Shown here one piece after another: positions 1 through 10,100 of a DNA stretch of 64,000 nt (within the stretch, counting starts at the first letter, position 1; every line of letters starts with the position of its first letter). The stretch is from assembly GCA_963693305.1 (NCBI GenBank), contig OY855905.1:30995937-31059936 (forward strand), in the 5' to 3' direction. Position numbers and translations under genes: made by a program. The notes beneath the pieces are model-generated. The model searched no databases. It was not told the DNA's origin and saw nothing but the letters and a program-made list of their open reading frames with translations. The DNA comes from Meandrina meandrites (lineage: Eukaryota > Cnidaria > Anthozoa > Scleractinia > Meandrinidae).

Positions 1-588
1 GCTCAGCCAGGCGATCTGAGACAACGACTTCAAAAACGTCGACGGTAAAACCACAGCGGCCGCAATACACGTCCAGATTGCTGGTGTGAGGGGTAGTGAC
101 GGAAATGCGGATGTCATTAGCGAGCCACACACGATAAGATATGAAGTCGCGATTACAGTCAAATCAAAACACTGCACAGCGGCTACCATAGTTCCACCAA
201 AACGAGGCCACATTGCTTTTCCGATCTCATTCCACGATGAACGGACGCGTACGTTGCCATGGTTATGGTCTTTCTTGTACAGACATTCAATCAGCACTTT
301 AGCCGTGAACCAGTAGATAAAGGGCATGACAATGAAGGCAGCGACCGCTGCAATTCCACCTTGAGCTACAGCAAACGGTAGCGCTAAGAAACCAACTCCT
401 TCGATGAAGTTGATAATGTTGAGTGTTGCTTTCCACACAGAAGCACGACCGTTGCTGAATGGAATTAGTGGTGTTCCCTCATTTACGGAGACGATTTCAC
501 ACGACGATGCGTCATCAAACTCCTCTATAGGGGAGAGCTCTTGACTTAACTCGGCATTAACACTAGTCTGATTCTCGAAGTTATCCAT
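1..588 (-). CDS. SLC32A1: SLC32/VIAAT-like vesicular inhibitory amino acid transporter, 5' part
   Basis: On the minus strand an ATG at 588-586 opens a frame of exactly 196 codons that reaches the window edge without a stop, so the gene continues to the left. The protein has an acidic N-terminal tail (residues 1-50) and then three hydrophobic segments. The first contains NIINFIEGVGFLALPFAVAQ, the second VMPFIYWFTAKVLIECLY, and the third begins near IATSYLIVCGSLM. These match the start of the amino acid/auxin permease fold of vesicular GABA/glycine transporters, including the VRVR segment and a FPSLPLTPAIW stretch resembling FPGLPVSQKSW in vertebrate VIAAT. The family loads GABA or glycine into synaptic vesicles by proton exchange. 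Cnidarians have several VIAAT-like paralogues, so exact substrate and orthology are uncertain. No intron is apparent within the visible part. Confidence 0.85.
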   Translation of the reverse strand, partial: MDNFENQTSVNAELSQELSPIEEFDDASSCEIVSVNEGTPLIPFSNGRASVWKATLNIINFIEGVGFLALPFAVAQGGIAAVAAFIVMPFIYWFTAKVLIECLYKKDHNHGNVRVRSSWNEIGKAMWPRFGGTMVAAVQCFDLTVIATSYLIVCGSLMTSAFPSLPLTPAIWTCIAAAVVLPSTFLKSLSQIAWLS

Positions 589-1189
589 GATTAATGCTGA
601 AAAAAGAAAAGAAAACTATTCAATAGAATCACATGCCAATCCTGAATCAAAGTGTTTCCAGCTAGAGGCGTAGGCGCGTAGCTGCCCAATAAAGTTGTAA
701 GTTTACAAATTGCAAAATTGAAAACAAAAAAATACATTAACTAAAGAAAAAACCATGATCACTTCTGATTCGTTCGCGGCACATTTCTAAAGAAAAGTTT
801 TAAGATGTTGAAACAATAATGTTGTAAATACATTCAGCATTGAAGGGCTTGGACATTTACAATGTAAATGTCACATGAAACAATTCCATATATCATTGAA
901 CAACTATTAACTATTTTTCGACTTTTTCATAATAATGGGGAAGAGTCCACTGCATTTGTTAAACGCTAAAGCGCTTTCGAGTACTTTCGGTTCATTGTTT
1001 CAAAAATAATTTTCACGTGACCTCCAGGTGCAAAACGTGCATGGTTACGTAATCAGTGTAATCTGCCTTCGATTTCGGAAGGGTCAACCTAGTCTCTTTT
1101 GCAGCCGTTGTTTGGACTCGTCATTGCGTGACGAGCCCAAACAACCGCTGCGAAGGAGACTAGGGTCGACCCGACAATTCAGAAGAATC
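589..1189. other. 5' flank of the SLC32-like gene; contains one hairpin repeat
   Basis: AT-rich sequence upstream of the SLC32-like start codon. I see no coding exon. Apart from the hairpin at 1081-1173, nothing recognisable. Confidence 0.5.
1081..1173. repeat. Short foldback hairpin
   Basis: Two near-perfect inverted arms of about 42 bases: one starts gggtcaacctagtctc and the other ends gagactagggtcgaccc, around the small loop attgcg. This gives open frames on both strands that are mirror images, so they are not genes. The arm motif (ctccttcgcag) recurs near 5144-5155. Confidence 0.8.
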
Positions 1190-1195
1190 ATACTG

Positions 1196-2034
1196 CAGGG
1201 TTGGAAACTAAATTTGCGGAGCGCTCGCCATTTGGGCGAGTGATCTTCAAGCTGCACTCGCCCAGATATTTTTTTACTCGCCAAGTCTTTCCTAGCTCCA
1301 CACAAACACAGAAAACATTAACACCCCCTCCCCCCCCTCCCCCTCCGCCCACGAACGTTAAATATCCAACTATAATTTTTAATCACGTTTGACACTGTTC
1401 CTTAGTTAAAGCTAGTTTATAAGGAAGTTTACAAGGTTTCCATTGGGTTTCTCAGCTCTTTTTCAAGGTATTTCAGCACATATCCTTAGGACATCTCAGG
1501 CTCTGACTCATAATCCGATATCATCCCCTTATCATCTGTGTCTAGCTTTTCCTTCATTTCGCAACGAAAGGCGGTCAATTAGTGTCAATTGTCACTTCGA
1601 TGAAAATTTCTGTGTCCTTGTCTTTTTGTATTCGCAAGAATCACGGACCGTTGTTCATTGCTAGCGGATACTTTAGACTCCCCAGGAAGAAATCTCGATA
1701 TTTTAACGCTAAGTGAGTTCAAATATACAGTGTCTCTTCACATTTAACGATTACGAAGCAAAGCTGTTTTTATGTTTGCAAACCAGAAATTATTTGCGAC
1801 AAAGCGCCATGCAGATTTGTGGGAGATTTCAAAATGATAAACAGTGTAATCTATTAGCTGTGGATAGTGTATAGATTATAAAGTGGAAAGTAGAAAGTTA
1901 CGCTTATTTTGAATAATATATCCTGGAGCTGAAAATCGTACTCGCCAAATCGGGCGAGTGATCCGTGATTCGTACTCGCCCGACACTTTTGACACTCGCC
2001 TGGGCGAGTGGGCGAGCGCTAATGTCCAACCCTG
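1196..2034. mobile_element. Non-autonomous DNA transposon, 839 bp, 6-bp target duplication
   Basis: The ends are inverted: CAGGGTTGGA... on the left and ...TCCAACCCTG on the right. Both subterminal regions are packed with the short inverted motif ACTCGCC/GGCGAGT. The element is flanked on both sides by ATACTG (1190-1195 and 2035-2040), a perfect 6-bp duplication that fixes the borders. There is no transposase. The CAGGG termini suggest a hAT/P/Dada-like group. A 6-bp duplication is unusual for hAT (8 bp), so the superfamily is left open. Confidence 0.85.
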
Positions 2035-2040
2035 ATACTG

Positions 2041-3835
2041 ACTTATAAAACTTGATGGAATCATTTATTTCTTTAATACGTGAGCTTTGGGTCAGATGGC
2101 TGGGTGGATGTAGCAACTCGTTTTAGCTTCCATCACGCAACGCTTTGAGGAGCGTTACGTAATAACATCCTTGCGATCACATGCGAATCATAGCTGTAAA
2201 ATTGGTAGGAATCATGAATCTTCGTGTCTAATGCAAACTACGAAACTTCTTAACAGTTATATCACAGAAATGGCCGAAAATAGCATTTCCGAGCGTCTAA
2301 TTTTCAAAATTTTCTGGGGGAGCATGCCCCCAGACCCCGTACAGGAAAACACTGACTGCGATTCAAATCTTCATCCCTTATCTATCAACTTGATTGCGTT
2401 ACACACAGTAAAGTTATTTCAAAACTTGATGAAAATAATGACAAATGAATCATGAATATCGAATAAAATTTTTAAATGAATCACGAATCATTGAGGTAAA
2501 ACAAGACAGGAATCATGAATATCCAAAGTCCAATGATTCCGCTTCCACCCCCGATTATATAATATCTCAAGAGATTCCACGCCATAAATTGCACTAGCAA
2601 AATACCACAAATAAGAATCTACACGATTAGACAGCCCACTATGGATCAGTCACCCTTTTTGGTAGCAAGAGGTTAGAGTTGTAACGCTTCTTTAGAAGCT
2701 TTTAGATTGTGGCTTGTCTGCCGGTACTTACACTTCCTATGGAAGAATAACGGAATTGTAATTTAACAGTTCAGTTATTGGGCTATGAAGTTCTAAATTT
2801 AAATCATAGGACACCTACCTGAAAGCGATGACTTCGTTAAGTGTTTAGATCAGGTTTTCGGCTACATCGATAAACTCAGCCACATTGCCGATATTTACTC
2901 GAGTCACGTTCTGCACGCTCAGCACAGAGTCCACGAGTGACTGAAAACAGTTTGAAGTAGACGCTTCCAAATGTAGCCTGCGAAGGCAGACGTATTTCCG
3001 GCTGTCGCTTGTGTCTCCGCCCAAAATAACTTAGTTTTCGCCGGAGACAAGCGACAGCCGGAAATATTAAATACGTCTGCTTAAGTCTTCCAACAATAAA
3101 GTATGAAGTAAGAAATCAGAGAAATGTAAGTTTTAAGTTATTGCTCCGGTGTATCCTGCCGCCCGCCACCCGGTGTACTTTTGGTCCACAATAACACCCG
3201 GCGTTGACCCGGCCGGCGTTATATTTCACACACATTATGCAAATTACCTAGTCGACCAATAAGCGCTCCTGTCCGGATTCCGGACAGATTTACGTCATCA
3301 GTATGGAATTTCTTGCCGCGAATCGCAGACGTCTCTCCTCGCGTTTCGCACGTAGTAGCGGGAGTGAGTGAGAGGCGGCTGTATTCGCAGGCTAGGTGAT
3401 CAGAAACGACGCATAAATTAAATTTTGAATCTACGTCACAGACACGATCGGCCACTCACCCGTCCAGCCGTCTCTTTTACTTCTCGGGGAGGAAAGACCG
3501 AACACGAGAGGACGGCGGAAATCGAGCCTATTCTGAATCATGCAGACCAACCACACTTTCTACAAAGAACTTTTGATATTTTCATGTTTTAGTAAGTGGT
3601 GCTCTTGAGGGATTTAAAACGATCATTACTGTCCTTTGGCATATTAACTGAATGTAATCCAGTGCGATGCGGGATCAGTTTTTTTTTTTCTGAAACGTGA
3701 CTTGTGGAATCGGTTCCCCGAGCGGGGGGTGGCGCTGAGTCGGGCCCAAAAGTTTTTACTGTGAAGTCCTGAAAACTTGGCGCCTTTTGTTTTGGCATCG
3801 TGAAATCCTGGATGTTAAACATGCTTAACTCCTTT
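2041..3835. other. Intergenic, repeat-rich, no gene seen
   Basis: No supported exon. It holds repeated aatcatgaat-type strings (2210-2540), a foldback at 2985-3090 and a CG-rich stretch at 3160-3500. The latter contains fragments (gagaggcggctgtattcgcag near 3381) of a foldback family that recurs near 35.1 kb. Confidence 0.5.
2985..3090. repeat. Foldback repeat
   Basis: Inverted arms containing gcagacgtatttccggctgtcgcttg and its reverse complement flank a loop at about 3020-3035. The right arm carries a small insertion (attaa). It is probably a degenerate MITE. Confidence 0.7.
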
Positions 3836-4036
3836 TAGCCTGCGTAGCTGGCGGGATTTCGCGAACGAGTGCATTTTACCCGGGTTTTTTAGCGGCCGCA
3901 TGCTTTGGTCTTGGCCGCCAAGCAGCGAGGGGCTTTGGTCGAGTTTCACTCGCGGCTCTGCTGCTCGCTGACGCGGGCTTCGCGCGCGCGAGAAAAATTC
4001 ACTCATGCCCGCTAATCCCGCCAGCTACGCAGGCTA
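3836..4036. mobile_element. 201-bp MITE with 9-bp target duplication (Mutator-like)
   Basis: Perfect terminal inverted repeats of about 21 bp: tagcctgcgtagctggcggg on the left and its complement on the right. The flanking direct repeats AACTCCTTT (3827-3835 and 4037-4045) are identical. A 9-bp duplication is typical of Mutator-like elements. Related pieces occur near 34.98-35.28 kb, 39.31 kb and 60.66 kb, so this is a dispersed family. Confidence 0.85.
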
Positions 4037-5432
4037 AACTCCTTTGGGACCCTGATTTGTAAGTATTAAAAAAATATATCATATATTACTGAAATGTCAA
4101 GCATTCAGATTAAGTGGACTCTTTAGACCATTTGCCTTTCTAAAAAACTTGAAGCAGAATTAGTTATGATAGCTTACCATTAAAACTGTCTACCTTAATA
4201 GACATATCTTTAGGTTAATAATTATTTACATTAGACTATTCTGTTCATCTTTTTTAATGATTTTTACTGTAAATTAGCATATTAAGTATTTTTATTTTTA
4301 ATTTAACAGGGTCCCTTTTGATAACAGCAGTTTTCATGCTGATGGGGTCACCCTGATGAAATGACATTTTATTAGCAGAAATCCTACTAGCATACCAATG
4401 CAATGCTGCAATCTGATTGGCTGAGCTACTGCACGCTATCAGCCATGTGTGTAGGCTGAAGGTTGTCTACAAAATGGTAACATTTTTTCTTTTCTCCTAA
4501 GTTTTATGTGAAGTTTTGAGATATTATTGGATAATTCAATTCCTGAGAAGACTAAAAGAAAGAAATTTACCATTCTACAGGTTTTAAACATCAAAATTAC
4601 TGAATGAACTGGTGAGCCCGTACAAAACTGAAAATTTCAAGGGACAAAACTTTCAGTCCATGTGCGTGATTTCACTAAAGCGTGCATTTTAATACTAGTT
4701 CAGACATAGAAAAATAAGAAATCACGATTTGAAAGAAAATGGGTTACATTATTCTACTAAAACAGTTAGATTATTCACTCTCGATTTCACTTTCTTCATT
4801 CTTGAGCTCATAATGTAATTATTATCATTATAAGAGAAGCCAACGAGCCTGGGGGGCCAAATACAAAATGCAGACTTTTTGATCTGGGGCACAACAACAT
4901 AACCATCAGGCCTGGTGTACGCTTATATGCAAGCGACTGGGGTACCTGTCTCAAAATATGAATTAAACCCTTATAATGTGGGGGACCAATCTGGGCACAG
5001 CCAAAGATTTTTTGGATCCCTAAAAGATACCTGATCGGTCCAGATTATAAACACAGTATAACAACTTCTTTTTATTTCTTCATTTGCAACACTAAGCAAG
5101 ACCTTGTTGACCAATATTATTTGGTGTTTTGTCCTGGACACCCTAGCCTCCTTCGCAGGCACTTTTTGTGCTCACCAGTTGCTACTCCCCCATAAAGGAA
5201 TGTGAGCTTCTGCAAAGGAGGCTTTGAATGTCTTAAGTGAGACCAAAATCTGTATTTTACCCCCCTAAGTGAGATGGAAAGCATTCCCATCACTTTTTTA
5301 TGAGAGTCACCCACTGACTAATTATGCCAAAGGTCTGCCACACTTTCTTGAATCATATACAAAATTGATCAATCACTATCACAAGTGACAGGGTTAAAAA
5401 AGGCAATTTATTACTAGCAACATCATTATTAT
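4037..5432. other. 3' flank of ZNF593 homologue; no gene seen
   Basis: AT-rich intergenic DNA downstream of the minus-strand ZNF593 homologue. The region around 5135-5230 contains an imperfect inverted pair built on cctccttcgcag. Nothing else recognisable. Confidence 0.45.
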
Positions 5433-6628
5433 TCAGGTGCCAACACTTTCAACATTTTCTGGACTTGCCATTTCTTCATCCTGGTTGACAGGTAATAGAG
5501 GTTTAGTTGATGTGAGTGTATATGAACCCATCCCTGCAGCTCTCTCGGCTTCTTCTGGTGTGTAAGGAACTTCCTTTAACATTTTTACTCTGACAAAAAG
5601 AACAAATGCCATGTTATTGAAAATGAATGGCAGGATGCACATGGAACACTTGGAATAATATAACATTATTTTAATAATATATGACCAGTCATGAAATAGA
5701 AAATTGATGATATAAGAGAAGTGAGGAAACAAACACATACTTCTTCCTATGAACTCTTGATTTTATGTGATCTTTGAGAGACTTTTCATCGACAAAGTAT
5801 CTACTATAAAAAAAGAGAGAATAAAATGTTCAGTTATTACACTGTAAATTCTGAAAGTAATGACCCTGGTAACTTTCATATTTAGTAGCCTTTCCCATCA
5901 CTATTGCAGCCAGTGGTGGATCCAGACCTTCAGCTAAGGAGGGGGCCTGCTTTTAAAGGCTTGACTATGAATGTTGAATTCTGCGAAGATAATTCCGGCA
6001 CTTGAAAGAAAATGCGCTATTATAAGGTGGGGGCCCGGGACCCTGGGGACCCTCCCCTGTATCCGCCACTGGCAACTTTTGGGTCACTACTTTCGGGTAC
6101 TATTCATGAGGGTGGTAAAGGGTTTTTGTGACCATGTGAAACTCCTTTTTTCTTGTGAACCATGAAATGACTATTTTCCCCATTAAACGTGATTTGGTTA
6201 ATTACATAGTTGTCAGCTGTGAACTGACCTTTCTCATGAAAATTGCAAAATGACTGTTGTTTGTGAAACGTGATTTCGCCATTTTCTCTTTTCTCTGTGA
6301 TCTCGTCCGAATCTGGATATTCCTGCATGCATAAGAAAAAGTTTGAAGGAAACTCGAAACTGGGGCTACAAGGAGATCTTTGCCTTATGCTTATGATCGT
6401 ACCATAACCAAGCGTTATATCAAACCAAACTTACGCGCATTGTATGCAGTAATATTGTCCCGAGCCTGGTAGATCCATATCGCACTCTTGTGATTTCAGT
6501 TTAGCAGCGTTCTTTGGTTGCATGTCCTCGTGAATTTGATCCAAATCCTTTGTCCGTCTCCTAGTGCGATATTTCTTCTTAAGATGTTTGTCGTTCTTGT
6601 GCATTCTTTTCCTTCTTAATCGGCCCAT
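5433..6628 (-). CDS. ZNF593: Zinc finger protein 593 homologue (Bud20 family), complete, 3 exons
   Basis: Exons on the minus strand: 6628-6435, 5803-5741 and 5589-5433. All junctions are GT-AG and keep frame, giving 137 aa (human ZNF593 is about 134 aa). The N-terminus is very basic ([11 protein letters not shown]...) and is followed by [12 protein letters not shown] single C2H2 finger has cysteines at residues 61 and 64 (YYCIQCARYF) and histidines at 77 and 83, split by intron 1. The family signature [16 protein letters not shown] follows in exon 3. In yeast, Bud20 is a shuttling factor that joins pre-60S ribosomal particles and aids export; that role is inferred here by homology. The gene is head-to-head with the ARHGAP1-like gene, with 551 bp between the start codons. 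Confidence 0.95.
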
Positions 6629-7179
6629 TTCTCGAGTTATTTTTCTTCTGATTCTTGTTATTTCTTCGCTTCGATTTCTCCAGAGAATTTACGTGATGAG
6701 ATCCAAGATGGCCGGCGAAAGCAAAATCTTCCAGGCGTCGTTCTATAAATGAGGTGGACTGGGTGAAAGCAGATTGTCTTTCACCTGGGGAGGACCCAAG
6801 GGAAAAAACCACAGATCAAATGCTGAATTTGCAAAAGTGTTGTGTACAATCAAACATTTGTAGGAGGAACTGTCATAAAAATGTTTTATAGTGTTTCAGT
6901 GAATACTATAAATCTCGAATAAGCTACCTTTTGGTAAAGAAATCTTCGGAATTGCTCTCGCCCTGTCCCCTCCCCTAGACAGACTTATTTGTACATCGTT
7001 CTTGAGTTGCCCGCATTACGTTTGACGAATCAGAAATGTTATTTTCTCAACTTGGATTATATTATTTGGGCCGCAATTGTCAAGGTTGTCGCGACTCAAA
7101 TGAAATGGAAAATCATTATGACTTGAATGAGAAGGTTTCAACTTATGTTTTCGTTCTTCAAGTGTAAATTTTGACAGAT
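6629..7179. promoter_or_regulatory. Bidirectional promoter region between ZNF593 and ARHGAP1 homologues
   Basis: The 551 bp between two divergent start codons must hold both 5' UTRs and at least the core promoters unless extra non-coding exons exist. It contains a CCAAGATGGCCG motif at 6703-6714. That string resembles the YY1-type element common at start sites of housekeeping genes. No TATA box stands out. The assignment rests on geometry and this motif only. Confidence 0.5.
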
Positions 7180-10100
7180 ATGAACGAGCCGTTTCCCGCC
7201 ATCGGAAGCCATTTCGAAGAGGAGCAGGAAATATCGAACTCTTCGCAAAGGAAAAACGACTTTTTCTTGGACGTGAGTTTAAGTACTCACGTCGAACCTG
7301 TTGCTGAAAGAAGGTCAGGGCATTTGTCACCTGAGAGAACCAAAAGATACGGTATGACAGATTTTAGTGATTTAACTGTCGAAAACAGTTTGTTACAAGA
7401 ATTTGACCCGTTGTCATCTCAAAATGCAACCGGTGAAGACCCATCAGAAAACACAAAACCATCTGTACAAAGATTGGACTCTAGAGAAAAAATGGAATTG
7501 CATCGAGCTTCAGCAGATGCAGTGAGTTCGAGTGGTGATCCGACGTCCAGTGGTTTTGACACAGAACCAGCAGATGATGGTACATACAATCTTAATCTTA
7601 ACGAAAACAACGAAGCATCAGATCGTTTCGAGGATAAAGATGACCTCAATAGAGCTGCAGCACGGAACGGTAAGGCACCCTTACAAGGCCTAGAATAGAG
7701 CAGTTAGCTAATTACTTTTAATTTGTTTATATCATTTGACACTAGTTTTCTTTTGTCTGCAGCTAAGTGGGTATTAATTCATCTATTTTATCAAGAATTG
7801 TTTTTGAGTTGCAATGTATATAGATTAACTGCCACCTTTTGGATATTGAATTGGTTCTGCAATTAATGTGTAAAAGTCATCTATTCCTTAGCAAACTCAA
7901 TTATGGAAGTTTGAAAGCGTTAACTATGGCTCAATTTCAACTGTTACCACCCCCCCCCCCCCCCTCCTCGCCCCCTCACCCCTCCTCTCTGCAGCATAGC
8001 TGGTGATCGAGGAACAGTAAATACTGTTGAAGTGCAATGTTGTTGCTCCATTGTAACTGTTGTCTCAACAGATGCAGCAGAAGTAAATTCATCAGACACA
8101 AAATCTACTTTCATTCAGCAAGGTTTGAGTGCACTTAATGATAACTTCCGTGACATCGCCCGACATCGCATACTGTCAGTGGCTGGTAAGTACTTATTAT
8201 GATCATTGATATTCGATACCATATGTTATTACATGACTGCGACTAAGGCAGTCTAATCATCTGGATTGCTTCTTTGCTGGTCCAGTCTTCTATAATTATT
8301 GAACTGGGCATTGCCCGGAATGATCCTGCACAAATTTCTGCTTTGCAATATACAAATAAGCCTTCACTCACATAAAAAATTACATGTATGTAACAGAATT
8401 CGTTTAAGACCAAAACACCTGGTGGGTCCTCAGTCAGAATCCTGTTTTATACTGTTTTACTTTTTATCCTTGCTGCTGTCCGCCTGCTTATGTCTATAAG
8501 AATGCAGTCATGTAATAAATCTCTTATTAACCCCGTTTGCTGCTCTCAGTCCTTACTGTCAAGACCTCGCACCGATATTCTCCCAGTATGGCCCTTATTA
8601 TTGGTTAAATATAATAATTAACAATTATCCTGCGAAATTGCACAGAATATCGCCTATGGCCTCGTCGGCTAAGATCAGATGATATTCCGCAAGATTGAGC
8701 AGGATAATTGTTTTACTATTCAACAAATTGTCAACGAAAGGTATTTTGCAGCTCAAGATACTGTGGTTATGCAGCGCTTTGCGATACTTTGGACGAATTG
8801 TTTCAACATATGTATATCGCAGGATATCTGTTATGTAGGGATAACGGATAACAAGCACATCCAGACCATATATGGGCATCGCGTGAACTTGTTCAATAAT
8901 AAGGTTAAATACTACTTAGTTCTAAAGGGTTTGACTAACCAGGGGTTATTTCGGTCCATAACAAGAAGATTAGAAAACTGGAAAAGATACATAAAATTTA
9001 GGACTTGTTAACATTCCAAGGAAGAAAGTTGCCAATTTGAAAGTTATGGCAACTGTTGACAACTATCTTGAACTATTGTTAACAATGGCCAATTCCCTCT
9101 ATGGGATGCGCCTGACAGGAATCATGGGGGTTGTATTCAGCGAAACATATCGAAGACTTGGCAACGCCGAATACAGCTACCATGATTCCGTGCAGGAGCC
9201 TCTCATAGGGGGAATCAGGCATTGCACCACAATTTTTAATTAACACTTCTGCACTGACCAGCGGCTTTAACTGATACACATAAATACAAACATCTGGTCA
9301 ATTAATGTTGGTACAGAAATTCATATTAATTTTATCAGATTGCAGTATTTTTGACATACTCAAAAAACAACCAGTTACACAAGTCATTCTGTATATAAAA
9401 CAAAGTATTAATTAGCCATCATTATTTCTTTTGCTAGGTGATGATAAAAGTGGTAGGCCTGTTATTGTTTTCTCTGCATGCAGAATTCCACCAATTAATT
9501 CCATTGATCACACAAGACTGTTCAGGTTATAATGATTATATAATTTATTTTTGTTCATCTTATAAGGAATAAGACAGTCATAGTACCGATGAATGTATGA
9601 GTTCCAGAAAGTGACTCGTACATGATGCCATGGATATCTGTAATTTACTAGGCACCTCATGGATATAAGTTACTGGAACTTGGATAGTTCTCTTGATTGT
9701 AGGGAAGCCAGAATCTATAGAAACTCAACCTCTATAGTATGGGCATGCCCATAATACAGACACGAAGCTCTGTTCCCTTTAGTGTCTGCATAGAAGAGGT
9801 TTTAAGTCCTGTGCTGTCATTAAAGGGGAGACACGGTGGCCTAATGGTTAGTGCACTGGACTCAAGATCGAGCGGGCCAGGTTTGAGCCTTGGTCAGGGC
9901 ACTGTGTTGTGTTCTTTGGCAAGTCACTTTACTATCAGTGCCTCTCACCACCCAGGTGTATAATTCGGTATCGGCAAATTTAATGCTGGGGGTAACCCTG
10001 CAATGGACTCGGCATCTCATCCAGGGGAGTAGAAATTAACTCCTAGATGCTTCATGCTATGGAAACCAGCATAAGTTCTGGCCTGATAGGCCACCAGGCT

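Noticed and set aside
1028..1305. Opposed open frames near 1.1 kb
   Set aside because: They are the two strands of a foldback hairpin plus the end of a transposon.
9037..9279. Paired frames on both strands
   Set aside because: A consequence of the inverted repeat at 9087-9226.
9880..9889. tRNA gene
   Set aside because: The A and B boxes belong to a SINE head; no acceptor stem or complete cloverleaf could be formed.
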